Under the pieces are notes generated by a model. That model was not told where the DNA came from, made no database searches, and was given only the letters and a program-made list of their open reading frames with translations. Both the position numbers and the translations under genes were made by a program. This document shows positions 45,867 to 54,319 of a DNA stretch of 64,000 nt, piece after piece (the stretch's first letter is position 1; every line of letters starts with the position of its first letter). The DNA lies in the NCBI GenBank assembly GCA_918797485.1, contig CAKKNE010000005.1, positions 5,146,001-5,210,000 of the forward strand. The letters run 5' to 3'. This DNA is from Pelagomonas calceolata. Its lineage: Eukaryota; Sar; Pelagophyceae; Pelagomonadales; Pelagomonadaceae.

Positions 45867-46068
45867 TGTATTTGTGTACTTATGTCCACCGCCGGCACCA
45901 CGCGAGGACCGCGTCGTGCCAGACCGCTGAAATACTAATGTTTGTGCGTACTTACGTCCACCGCCGGCACCACGCGGGGGCCGCGTCGTGCCAGGCCGCT
46001 GAAGTACTAATTGTATGCGTGTACTTACGTCCACCGCCGGCACCACGCGAGGACCGCGTCGTGCCAGA
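45852..46068. repeat. Three tandem 72-bp copies of a convergent gene junction
   Basis: Units start at 45852, 45924 and 45996 with CCGCTGAA. Each unit carries the transporter's terminal codons (Leu-Lys-Tyr-stop or Leu-Lys-Tyr-like) on the plus strand and the peptidase's terminal codons (TGGCACGACGCGGTCCT and onward) on the minus strand. Units differ by a few substitutions, so the duplication is not brand new. On the minus strand each unit carries a donor-like GTAAGT (ATAAGT in the first unit) and an acceptor-like TTCAG. Confidence 0.85.
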
Positions 46069-48238
46069 CGAGGGAGTTCTGCGGGTTGAGGCAGTGGTGG
46101 TTCTCGTCCGGGAAGAAGAGGAGCTCGCTCGCGACTCCCTGGCGCTGCAGCGCCGTGAACGTCGATATCGCCTCGGACGTCACGAGGCGGTAGTCCTTGT
46201 CGCCCTGGATCACGAGCGTCGGCGTCCGCCACTCGGCGACCTTCAGGGAAGGCGACGCGACGTTGTAGGGGCTAGACGGGTCCGAGGCCGCGGCGGCGCA
46301 GGGCGGCCCGTCGAACTCCTTCTCCATGAAGAAGAGCTCCTCCGTCGACCAGTAGCCCGACCGCATGTCGAACAAACCGTCGTGGTTCACCAATGCACAA
46401 AACATGTCCCTCGGCGCGTTCCCGTTGAGATAGTTCATCGAGAAGCCGCCGTAGGACGCGCCGAGGCCCACGACCTTCGCCGGGTCGAGCCACGCGTACG
46501 TGGCGAGCGCGTGCTCGACGCCCGCGACGGAGTCGTCCGGCCCGATGGCCCAGTCGCCGGAGACGTCGCGGCAGTACGCGTGGCCGAAGCCGGTACTTCC
46601 GCGAAAATTGGGCGCGAGCACCGCGAAGCCGGCCGACGCGAGGCACTGCAGGTTCCAGCGGTAGTGCCAGTCGTCGCCCGTCGACCCCTGCGGGCCGCCG
46701 TGGACCACGACGCAGAGCGGGTATTTCTTCGCCTCGTCGAAGTTCGCCGGCCGGATGAGCCAGGCCTGGACGTCCGCGCCGTCGGGCGACTCCCTACCGG
46801 GACGGTCCGTGCGGTAGCTGACGTCCTCGACCGCGCCGAGGTCGACGGCGGCGAGCTTGGCGTCGTTGAAGAACGTGATGCGCCGCTCCGACGCGCCGTC
46901 CTCGCGGAGCAGCGCCAGCTCCGCCGGTCGCGAGAGCGAGTCGCGCGCCACGAGCAGCCCCTGGGCGCTCTCTCCTTGCAACGTCGTCGAGCCGGCGTCG
47001 TCGTCGCCAAGAATCGTGATGGCGCCCGTCAGCGAAATGGAGCAGAGCCGCCGCCTCGCTTTCACGTCGGCGTGGAAGTATATCGCTGTGCCGTCCTTGG
47101 CCCACTCGAGCGACTGCGGGCTCCACGCGAAGTCCTGCTCGGCGACCAACAGGTCCGTCGTCGTCCCCGCCTTGACGTCGTGGAGCCGGACGCCGACGGC
47201 GTCGGACTCGTAGTTGCCTCCCGCCATCGTGAGCCAGGCCAGCTGCGAGCCGTCGGGACTGAAGACCGGCGCGAAGTCGTAGCCCGGGTTCTCTTCCGTT
47301 AAGCAGGTGGCCTCCTCGCCTTCGAAGCCGCCCTTCGTATAGATGTGCCGGTTCGTCGTCCAGGCCTCGTCCTCGGCGAGCGGCGGGCGGCACGAGAAGG
47401 CGACCCGGCCGTGCACGGCCCAGTCGCCCTTGCCGCCGAAGGCGCCGCTCGGGCAGCTGGTCGGGATGCGGTGCAGCCCGTCGACGGGATCGCCGACGCA
47501 CACGTAGCTCCCGTCGCGCCGCTCGACGCGCTGCAGGAAGGGATGCGCGAATTTGGCGTCGAGCCACCGGTCCCACTCGCGCACGGGCAGCCGCTTGAAG
47601 AGGTGCGCGTCTAGGCCGCCGCCCCTTTTTTCGATCTCCTCGTCGCGCGCCGCCGTCGCGGCCATGCCGGCGTCGTCGCCGTCGACGTAGACCCGGGCCG
47701 CGACCACGAGGCCGTCCGACGTCCAGTCGAGGTCCGACACGTCGACGGGAAACCGCTTCAGGAGCGTCGCCTCGCCGGGCCGCGACGCGGGCAGCAGCCA
47801 GACGGCGGTCTTGGCCTTGTTTTTGTCGTCTTTACCGTCTTCGCGGTCGCTGAGGAACGCGATCCACTCGCCGCACGGCGACCAGCACGGCGCCGACGCC
47901 GAGCCGCTGACGAGCGGCGTCAGGTGCTCGTGCTTCCGCAGCGCGTCGTCGCCGAGCGCCGCGGCCTTGTCCAGGTCGACCATCCAGAGCGTCTCGTCGA
48001 ACTTCTTCGCTTTGAAGTCGTACTCTTTCGTGGACAGCACCGCGCGCTTGCCGTCCGGCGCGACGACCGCCTCGCCGACGCGCGTCATGCCGACGAGCGC
48101 CGCGCCGTCGAGCTCGCGCGCCGTCGACGGCGCCGGCGGCTGCGGCCGCGTCGGCAGCAGGGAAGCCAGCTTCGCGGCGGACGGCGCCTTGAGAGCGGTC
48201 GTGGACATGGCCAGCGCTGCCATGCGTAAGATTGACAT
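46025..48238 (-). CDS. S9-family prolyl peptidase (DPP5/acylaminoacyl-peptidase-like)
   Basis: A 737-residue protein. The N-terminal two-thirds form a beta-propeller (APCWSPCGEWIAFLSDRED, FAPVFSPDGSQLAWLTMAGG). The C-terminal alpha/beta hydrolase has VVVHGGPQGSTG, nucleophile GLGASYGGFSMNY, acid QGDKDYRLVTS and His in FPDENHHCL, all diagnostic of S9C peptidases such as dipeptidyl peptidase 5. The leader (MSILRMAALAMSTTALK) may direct it to an organelle. The stop codon overlaps a GTAAGT donor-like sequence inside the 72-bp repeat array. Confidence 0.9.
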   Translation of the reverse strand: MSILRMAALAMSTTALKAPSAAKLASLLPTRPQPPAPSTARELDGAALVGMTRVGEAVVAPDGKRAVLSTKEYDFKAKKFDETLWMVDLDKAAALGDDALRKHEHLTPLVSGSASAPCWSPCGEWIAFLSDREDGKDDKNKAKTAVWLLPASRPGEATLLKRFPVDVSDLDWTSDGLVVAARVYVDGDDAGMAATAARDEEIEKRGGGLDAHLFKRLPVREWDRWLDAKFAHPFLQRVERRDGSYVCVGDPVDGLHRIPTSCPSGAFGGKGDWAVHGRVAFSCRPPLAEDEAWTTNRHIYTKGGFEGEEATCLTEENPGYDFAPVFSPDGSQLAWLTMAGGNYESDAVGVRLHDVKAGTTTDLLVAEQDFAWSPQSLEWAKDGTAIYFHADVKARRRLCSISLTGAITILGDDDAGSTTLQGESAQGLLVARDSLSRPAELALLREDGASERRITFFNDAKLAAVDLGAVEDVSYRTDRPGRESPDGADVQAWLIRPANFDEAKKYPLCVVVHGGPQGSTGDDWHYRWNLQCLASAGFAVLAPNFRGSTGFGHAYCRDVSGDWAIGPDDSVAGVEHALATYAWLDPAKVVGLGASYGGFSMNYLNGNAPRDMFCALVNHDGLFDMRSGYWSTEELFFMEKEFDGPPCAAAASDPSSPYNVASPSLKVAEWRTPTLVIQGDKDYRLVTSEAISTFTALQRQGVASELLFFPDENHHCLNPQNSLVWHDAVLAWCRRWT

Positions 48239-48572
48239 GCGTACGACTGTGATTGATGACTTTCAGTGTGCTGCTCTCCCTGCTGCAGGACTGTGTGAGC
48301 AATTTCAACGACTGCTGATATATTGATGACTGCTCTCCTTTGCTGCACAGCTTGTGTGAGCAATATCAAGCGCCGCTGTTGCAACCACAGTTCAGGACCG
48401 CGAGATGCACTACTGCTGTGGCCTTAGACAATGCGAAATGCACCGATGATGGTGCAGCGATGCAGAGCTCTGACTGTGTAGACTAGCACGCGCTCTCAGA
48501 CGCTGTAACGGGTTTTTCAGCCGAATATATACCGACTCGCTCTCACTCTGAATAAACAAGCCAACAATTATA
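48239..48572. other. Intergenic region with a short duplicated segment
   Basis: A 334-bp stretch. GTGTGAGCAAT followed by A/T and TCAA occurs twice (about 48293 and 48353) as part of an imperfect repeat of about 60 bp containing CTGCTG. No gene recognised. Confidence 0.4.
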
Positions 48573-49337
48573 TCATCGCCGCCGCCGCGGCCCCGCCACG
48601 TCCGCGCCCGCGAAGTGCAGCGCGACCTTGTCCGTGTCGACGACGCCGCCCAGCAAATCGGCGACGGCCCACGAATCCAAAGGCGCAGAGACGCCCTCCT
48701 CCAGGTCCCCGCCCTTGATGTACAGCACGCTGCCCTCCGTCGACAGGAGCGGCGAGATCGTGTCAAAAAAATCGGGCAGGTTCTTCACGGACCGGCCCAG
48801 CACCAGATCGTAGCGCCGGCCCTTCAGATCCGCCGGGGCGCGCCCTGCTATACTGTCCACGTTCTCGCAATTCGCGGCCTCGGCGCACGCCACTACGACG
48901 TCGATCTTCTTTTTCCTCGAGTCGACGAGGTCGAATTTCAGGTCGGGCCGGCAGATCGCCAGCGGCAGGCCCGGGAACCCACCGCCCGTACCGACGTCGA
49001 CGACGCGCGCGCCCGCCGGCAGCTGTTGGAGTGGCGGCGCCTCCAGTAATGCGAGCGACGGCAGGTAGTGTCTTTCAATGAGTGTGATGGGGTCGAGGCC
49101 CTTGCGCGACACGACGTTGATCTTGGCGTTCCAGTCGTACAACGCTCGGGCCGCTGCCTCTAATCGAGGCCACGCACCATCATCAACAAAGGTGCAGGAC
49201 GCGCGGTGGCGCGGCGCGAACCAGTCGCCGTCGTCGCTCGCGGCGGCGGCGCTCCGCCGCGAGCTGAGGCGCGGCCGCGGCGCGCGCTGCAGCGCTGCCG
49301 CTACGGTGGCCGCCCAGGCGTAGACGAGGCGCACCAT
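48573..49337 (-). CDS. rsmG: RsmG-type 16S rRNA (m7G) methyltransferase, probably plastid
   Basis: A 254-residue protein. The leader MVRLVYAWAATVAAALQRAP plus Arg/Ser-rich stretch suggests plastid import. The core matches RsmG/GidB: YDWNAKINVVSRKGLDPITL, ERHYLPSLALL, the SAM loop VVDVGTGGGFPGLPLAI, DSRKKKIDVVVACAE and VLGRSVKNLPDFF. RsmG methylates G527 (E. coli numbering) of small-subunit rRNA. It normally acts on bacterial-type ribosomes, so an organellar role is expected. The alternative ATG at 49520 lies upstream of the leader. Confidence 0.9.
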   Translation of the reverse strand: MVRLVYAWAATVAAALQRAPRPRLSSRRSAAAASDDGDWFAPRHRASCTFVDDGAWPRLEAAARALYDWNAKINVVSRKGLDPITLIERHYLPSLALLEAPPLQQLPAGARVVDVGTGGGFPGLPLAICRPDLKFDLVDSRKKKIDVVVACAEAANCENVDSIAGRAPADLKGRRYDLVLGRSVKNLPDFFDTISPLLSTEGSVLYIKGGDLEEGVSAPLDSWAVADLLGGVVDTDKVALHFAGADVAGPRRRR

Positions 49338-49718
49338 TTGATCGCTTTTTGCGCTTATGATTGTGGTGCTATTTTTGCACAGCGATACTGATGCAGTATT
49401 GGGCACGCACGAGTTGCACAAGCGCGCTCTGGCTGCACTTGGGCAGTGCTCTGCGCGCAGTGGTGCAAATGGAGCGCCGCTTTCGATTGCGTCGTCGCCA
49501 GGGGGTGCGTGCGCTGCCACAGGCGTGATTCTAGGTGCAAAGACGCAGCGATTGAGCGATTTTGCTCTAAAGAGCCTGCCTTTCTAGTGTGTCACACCTA
49601 GCTACGTGCCGCGCGTCCACTTTTTCCACGGCCGCGTTGCACCGCTGCTGCTCCAAATTGCACGCAGGCGCGTGCAACGCACCGCTGCATCACCTCCGCA
49701 CACGGCTACGCCAACACC
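49338..49718. promoter_or_regulatory. Divergent intergenic region
   Basis: A 381-bp region with a weak dyad copy at 49584-49605. Promoters of both flanking plastid-type genes should be here. Confidence 0.45.
49584..49605 (-). repeat. Dyad element copy (weak)
   Basis: It reads CTAGTGTGTCACACCTAGCT. The right half is diverged. It is 247 bp upstream of the minus ATG at 49337 and 114 bp from the plus ATG at 49719. Confidence 0.4.
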
Positions 49719-50714
49719 ATGGCACCAAGACGGCGATTGGCATGGTGCATCCTGGTTGCCACCGCGGCGACGGCGATCCGCGCGCCGCGACGATCCGCGA
49801 CGGCCCTGGCCGTCCGCGGCGGCGCGACCGCGGCCACGGCGCGCGGCGCGCCCGCGCTGACGGTCCGCGGCGGCGCCACGAAGACCAAGACGAAGTCGAG
49901 CGCGTCGAAGGCGAAGAAAATGGACCCGACCGGCACGCCCGTCGTCGCGAAGCTGTTAAGGCCGGCGACGGCGCTCCAGGCGAAGTACGAGGCCATCGCG
50001 GCCGAGGACCCCATGCGCGGTTTATTAATTCAGGTCGGCGGGACGATGGTCACGATGAAACTCATAAGTAGGGTGCTGAAGAAGTCGGGCGACAAGCAGG
50101 CCGCGCTCGTGGGACGGATGTTGTATGTCGCGTACCTCGCGTTGCACCAATTAATCCTGAACTACGTCGAGTCGAGGATAGAAATTCTGGACGACGAGTC
50201 CGCACTCACCATCCCGGGCAACCCCATGCTCGCCCAGCTCGCGAAGCAGCAGAGCCAGGGCGGCGGCGAGGTCGCGCAGGCCCTCGTCGAGAAGCTCGCG
50301 TCGAAGGAGACGACGGTCAAGGCCTACGACCTCGACATGGTCTTGAAGGGGAGGCGGTCCCAGGTCGGCTCGCTCTGCGTCACGGCCTACCTCCACCTGA
50401 AGAAGGGCATGGTGCAGCCGCTCGTCGCGAACGTGATCATGGGCTTGGTGGCGCTGCTGCGGGACCCGCTCGTGCGCGTGCACGTGCTCGGCGAGGACGT
50501 CGAGCGGCCCTTCGCGCCGCCCCAGCCGGCGTGGCTCAAGGCCATGCAGGCGCAGCAGGCCGAGGCCGCCGCGAAGGCGGCCGAGGAGGGCGCCGGCGAC
50601 GGCGAGGAGGCGTCGGAGTCGGAGGAGGGCGACGACGACGAGGAGGATGAAGCGGAGGAGGAGGATATCGACGAGGAGGACGACGACGACGACGAGGAGG
50701 AGGACTCGGACTAA
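49719..50714 (+). CDS. Plastid-type protein with VRGGA repeats and acidic tail
   Basis: A 331-residue protein. The leader (WCILVATAATAIRAP) looks like a signal peptide with a plastid junction. Two copies of A-L-x-V-R-G-G-A-T flank it (residues ~29-53). The central 180 residues have moderately hydrophobic helices (LIQVGGTMVTMKLISRVL, LVANVIMGLVALL) and may be membrane-associated. The last 45 residues are almost entirely Glu/Asp. No family is recognised. Confidence 0.65.
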   Translation: MAPRRRLAWCILVATAATAIRAPRRSATALAVRGGATAATARGAPALTVRGGATKTKTKSSASKAKKMDPTGTPVVAKLLRPATALQAKYEAIAAEDPMRGLLIQVGGTMVTMKLISRVLKKSGDKQAALVGRMLYVAYLALHQLILNYVESRIEILDDESALTIPGNPMLAQLAKQQSQGGGEVAQALVEKLASKETTVKAYDLDMVLKGRRSQVGSLCVTAYLHLKKGMVQPLVANVIMGLVALLRDPLVRVHVLGEDVERPFAPPQPAWLKAMQAQQAEAAAKAAEEGAGDGEEASESEEGDDDEEDEAEEEDIDEEDDDDDEEEDSD

Positions 50715-51025
50715 CTACATTGTGTGGAATTTTTGTCTCGCGCGTCGCGATGAGACTGGGCGTTTCGCTCCCGTTTTCTGTCTTAGCTGTGCAGAGCGGT
50801 TCTTCCCGGCTGCGGGAGGGCTTTTCTGGGAGACGTCAGATTTTGAACGGAACGCCGGCAATAGAGTTACACGCTCAAGCATCCCGCTACCTTAGCGTCT
50901 CTCGACAGCAGCACTCGCCAGAGAGGTACAGTCAGCCCAGAGAACCACCCTGCGAAGCGGCGGCAGAGATATCGATCTCTAAGTGCCCAAACAAAAAGTC
51001 TCTGCCAAGAAGACACACAAGAATA
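50715..51025. other. Intergenic region
   Basis: A 311-bp stretch between two plus-strand genes. The frame of the next ORF is open upstream (to 50720), but the composition is not protein-like. Nothing recognised. Confidence 0.35.
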
Positions 51026-51229
51026 ATGCGGTTCTTCACGCTCTTCAGCCTCATTGCTTGCGCCGCCGCCAGCGCCTCGAACGCGGCGGCGGCGGGAGCT
51101 GGCCACTGGTCTGCCCTACGCAAGCCGGTCGCCGGCGGGACACCGGCCGAGCGCCGGGAACGTGTGCGCGGCCAAGCGCGAGCGCTGCTGGTCAATTTGC
51201 TAACGCCGCGGTTCCCCGAGATTCCGTAA
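51026..51229 (+). CDS. Short secreted or membrane peptide
   Basis: A 67-residue protein with a strong signal peptide (MRFFTLFSLIACAAASA) followed by a basic segment (TPAERRERVRGQARALLVNLL). This could be a secreted peptide or a small plastid protein. No homologue is recognised. The start is chosen for the signal peptide. Confidence 0.5.
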   Translation: MRFFTLFSLIACAAASASNAAAAGAGHWSALRKPVAGGTPAERRERVRGQARALLVNLLTPRFPEIP

Positions 51230-51646
51230 GCGCCGCGCCACCGCATGGCGCCACCGTTGCCTCTCTATTGCCAAGCTCGGCGCGCAGCAGCCGCCGACTT
51301 CGCGAGCACGAAGGGAGATATGTCTAAGAGTTTGAGTGAATGATCTACGGACGGCTCGCTTCCTTTCCTGACGACGCAGAGGGAGAGCGCTTCTTCGCCT
51401 CCCCGAAACCCGCAACTTGACATCGATGCTTGCTTGAGCCAGCCTAAACGCGGCATAAAAACCACACACGCGTGCAGTGAAAGTGATCGCTGCATCATTC
51501 ATTGATAGACTGACGACTGCACGACCGAGGCACACCGCACAGAGCATTGAAGCACAAGCACTGCAAACAAGCACTGCAAGCACAAGCACACGGCACAGCG
51601 ACGCCGATCGAAGCCGCACAAGCACTGCAAACCAAGCACCGCAAAC
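51230..51646. promoter_or_regulatory. Intergenic region
   Basis: A 417-bp stretch upstream of the gene at 51647. GCACTGCAA/GCACAAGCAC runs occur just before the ATG (51555-51640), giving a simple-repeat leader. No dyad copy. Confidence 0.4.
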
Positions 51647-52574
51647 ATGCCGGCGAAAGTCAACCCGCTCACCCTCGAGAAGTGGACGCCGTCCGACGAC
51701 GAAACGTTGCAGAGCGTCATGGCCGGCAAGCTCCCGGACGTCTTTCGCGGGAGCCAGCCGAAGCCGCAGCCCGTGCCGACGCCGGCGGCCCAGTGGACGG
51801 CCATGGCGGCCCACATCTCGGCGATCTTAGATCAGACGCAGGATAAACGAAGATTCATCCTGCACTACCCGCAGCAGGCGCCCTTCCAGGTCGCCGTCAT
51901 GTTCGACATCGCCGAGCCCGTCAAAAAGTGCCCCGCCGGCGTCGGCGACGAGGGCGCGCCGCTGCTGGTCGCGCGCTACCGCAAGCACGACCCGGGCTGG
52001 GCCCCGGACGAGGCCAAGGAGGCCGTCGTCGACTTTTATAAGCGGCAGCGCGACGGGTTCATTCGCGAGGAGGCGGCCGTCGTGCAGCCCGGGGAGTCGA
52101 TCGTGGGCTTGGAGGCGCCCTCCAAAGAATGCGTCGAGGAGTGCCTGCGACGGTTCGAGGCGAACGCGGAGTTGCTGGACTCGAGTTTTACGGACCGCTT
52201 CAGCGACTCGCCGGCGCGACGCCGTGTCGTTGATTTATCGCGTCGATGGGAGAGTCGCGCTGATCGCCGCCGCGCAGGTCAAGCCGACGTTCATTGCCGC
52301 CAGAGCCGTCGATCTGTCGAAGTTAGGTAATGGCGCCTACGTGGAGCTGAAGGACATGAAGACGGCCGGGTACGACGGGATCCGGGGCCTCATTCTAGCA
52401 AGGGCCGAGAACCACCCGGACCGGTGGGCCGTCGCGCCGATCCACAAAAAACATAAGAAGACCGTCGCGGCGCTCAAGCACGAGCGGCCCCTCGCGATCA
52501 AGGACTCTTCTTTAGTTGTGGTGGACGCGTCGGAGGACGAGGACTCGGAGGACGACGTCGAGGACGCGGACTAG
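51647..52574 (+). CDS. Conserved-looking protein of unknown function, frame interrupted
   Basis: The first frame (from 51647) encodes MPAKVNPLTLEKWTPSDDE... with FILHYPQQAPFQVAVMFDIA and VDFYKRQRDGFIREE, protein-like to about SSFTDRFSDSP near 52213. The second frame, from about 52215, continues DAVSLIYRVDGRVALIAAA, QVKPTFIAARAVDLSKLGNG and GYDGIRGLILARAENHPDRW, ending in an acidic tail (EDEDSEDDVEDAD). The two frames are offset by one base within about 20 nt of each other. No convincing intron joins them, so a one-base indel (real or assembly) is likeliest. Function unknown. 7 bp from the convergent FKBP stop. Confidence 0.55.
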
Positions 52575-52581
52575 GGCGTAA

Positions 52582-53409
52582 TTAACCACCTTTCCTAAGG
52601 TCCACGACCTCGACCTCCACCAACAAGCCCTCGTCGAAGCGCCGCGCGAGCCGCCGCTTCGCCCCGAAGTTCCGCGGCTGCGGCAGGAGCACGTCCTCGA
52701 TGCACGCGTCGTTGTCCACGATCTCGGCCAGCGGGACGACGGCCTGGCCCAAGACGTCCAACCCGCCCGCCGACGCGTCGCCCGCGTTGCTGGCGCCGTT
52801 CGTCGCCGCCGAGCACGACGCGTTGATTTTTTTCCACCCTTTCTCCGGCACCACAAATAACCTCCGAGAACCTCCTTTGCGCATGCCCACCAGGGCCGAA
52901 TCCAGCGCGGGGATGAGCTGCTTCGCGCCGACAACGGCCTGCAGGACGTCCTTCTCCGTGTCGTCGTCCTCGCCATAGCCCAGCGAGAAGACGGGCGACG
53001 CCTCGCCCGACAAGTTGTCCGTCGCGCGCTTGCCTAGCCGCATGACCCTATATTTCAACAGGACGCCGTCGCCCCGGCCGACCTCTCCACCAGAACCCTC
53101 GCGCACGTCGCGCCAGCGCACGCCGTCTTTGGTCGTAAAAAAGGGTTGATCGTTTTGGGCATCAAACGCGGCCGCGGCGCGCTGCCTCCCCACCTCCTCG
53201 CACTCGTCGATCGTCTTACAGGTGCGCTTCTCTCCTCTTGAAGCCTTGGGCGGCGGTGCGCTGCCCTTGACCAGGGCATTCGCAAGGGTCGGCGCGAGCG
53301 CCGTCGAGCAAGTGGCGAGCCCTCCAATCAGTTGGCGGCGCCTCGCAAGACGCTGCGGGGCGAGGGCCGACGCGGCGACTGCGTAGGCTAAAAAGCGAAT
53401 TTTGCGCAT
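52582..53409 (-). CDS. FKBP-type peptidyl-prolyl isomerase, plastid
   Basis: A 275-residue protein. The leader MRKIRFLAYAVAASALAPQR has the plastid A-S-A-[FL]-A-P type junction; a second hydrophobic stretch (LIGGLATCSTALAPTLANAL) preceded by R-R-R-Q looks like a twin-arginine-type lumen signal. The FKBP fold follows: TKDGVRWRDVREGSGGEVGR, VLLKYRVMRLGKR, LIPALDSALVGMRKGGSRRL, and VVPEKGWKKI. An insert (residues ~200-225) separates the last strands. Expected in the thylakoid lumen as a folding helper. Confidence 0.8.
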   Translation of the reverse strand: MRKIRFLAYAVAASALAPQRLARRRQLIGGLATCSTALAPTLANALVKGSAPPPKASRGEKRTCKTIDECEEVGRQRAAAAFDAQNDQPFFTTKDGVRWRDVREGSGGEVGRGDGVLLKYRVMRLGKRATDNLSGEASPVFSLGYGEDDDTEKDVLQAVVGAKQLIPALDSALVGMRKGGSRRLFVVPEKGWKKINASCSAATNGASNAGDASAGGLDVLGQAVVPLAEIVDNDACIEDVLLPQPRNFGAKRRLARRFDEGLLVEVEVVDLRKGG

Positions 53410-54319
53410 TGCTGCTGTTGCGTGCTTGCGATCTAGACTGTCCGAGCTGGCGGACCACGCCCGTCGGCTCGACCGGTGAAGTTGATGCGATGCTGCTCTC
53501 TGAGTCTGAGTGCCACTTGGTGAAGCTGCGCGGCCCGCCTCGCAGCAGCGATTGCGTGTCGCGTTTGTCGTAGCCTCGGGCCTTCGTGTGCAGCTGCGCA
53601 GCCCTCGGATTGGGCTCTGTGGCTGATTTTAACAATTGTTAAGCCTCGGTGAAACCCGTTTTGTTTTGATTTTAGGTTTTCGGACGCCGCTCTCTCTCCG
53701 ACGCGCCGCTCACACCAAACTCATGGTTATCTGCGTCTAAGAAGCGCCCTGGCCCAGATGCTGGACAGGTTGCGACACGTTTGTACAGGGCCCGTGGGGC
53801 CGCCGCCGACCGTCCGGAACTACACTGCAGCAAGCTCGGGTACAAAAAACACCCAAGTTAAGTGGGAGTTGCACTCCCATACGTCTCGGCAATCCCGCCA
53901 CTCCTCTGAAGAACAGCCGGGTGAAGCCCCCACCGACGACTGCTGTCACTCGTCCCGTCCGGTAGGCCGCCAAATAAAGAGAACCGCCGTTTTTATCTAA
54001 AGACAGGGGTCTAGGGAGGGGCATCGGACGCCGCACCACTCGGGCGGCGTCCGGTGCCCCCTCACACGCCCGAACAAGAGCCGCCACCGGGGGCGATCGT
54101 AGGTCGCCGATTAAACTAACAAGCCGCGTCCTAGAGAGCCCGCCGGTTAGTATAAAGAAGAGCCGCGCGCGTCCTAGAGTACCCGCCGTTTAATCTAGAA
54201 ACCGCGCTCTAGATCACCGCCGTTTAATCTAGAAACCGCGCTCTAGATCGCCGCCGTTTAATCTACAAAGCCGCGCGTCCTAAAGCCGCCGTTTAATATA
54301 CAAAGCCGCGTACTGGTAT
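53410..54319. other. Long intergenic region with hairpin and minisatellite
   Basis: A 910-bp gap. 53410-53735 is promoter/5' UTR for the FKBP gene. At about 53870-53886, TGGGAGTTGCACTCCCA is a perfect 7-bp-stem hairpin in a stretch rich in short inverted repeats. From 54106 on, minisatellite units fill the 3' side of the cyclin-box gene. The minus-strand ORF at 53737-54087 is not protein-like. Confidence 0.45.
54106..54317 (-). repeat. 3'-UTR minisatellite (about six units)
   Basis: Units of about 31-43 bp, each with CCGCCGTTTAATCTA or a close variant, a run like GAAACCGCG or CAAAGCCGCG, and CTCTAGA or CCTAGAG. Two central units (54183-54249) are nearly identical at 34 bp. The array begins 2 bp after the stop of the cyclin-box gene, so it would be transcribed as 3' UTR. 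Confidence 0.7.

Noticed and set aside
52212-52277. 66-nt intron with donor at GTGTCG and acceptor GCGCAG
   Set aside because: It would remove LIYRVDGRVALIAAA, which looks like genuine coding sequence, and the phases do not fit the GTGTCG donor.
53737-54087. 116-residue minus-strand ORF
   Set aside because: Amino-acid composition and lack of any motif suggest an incidental open frame in structured DNA.
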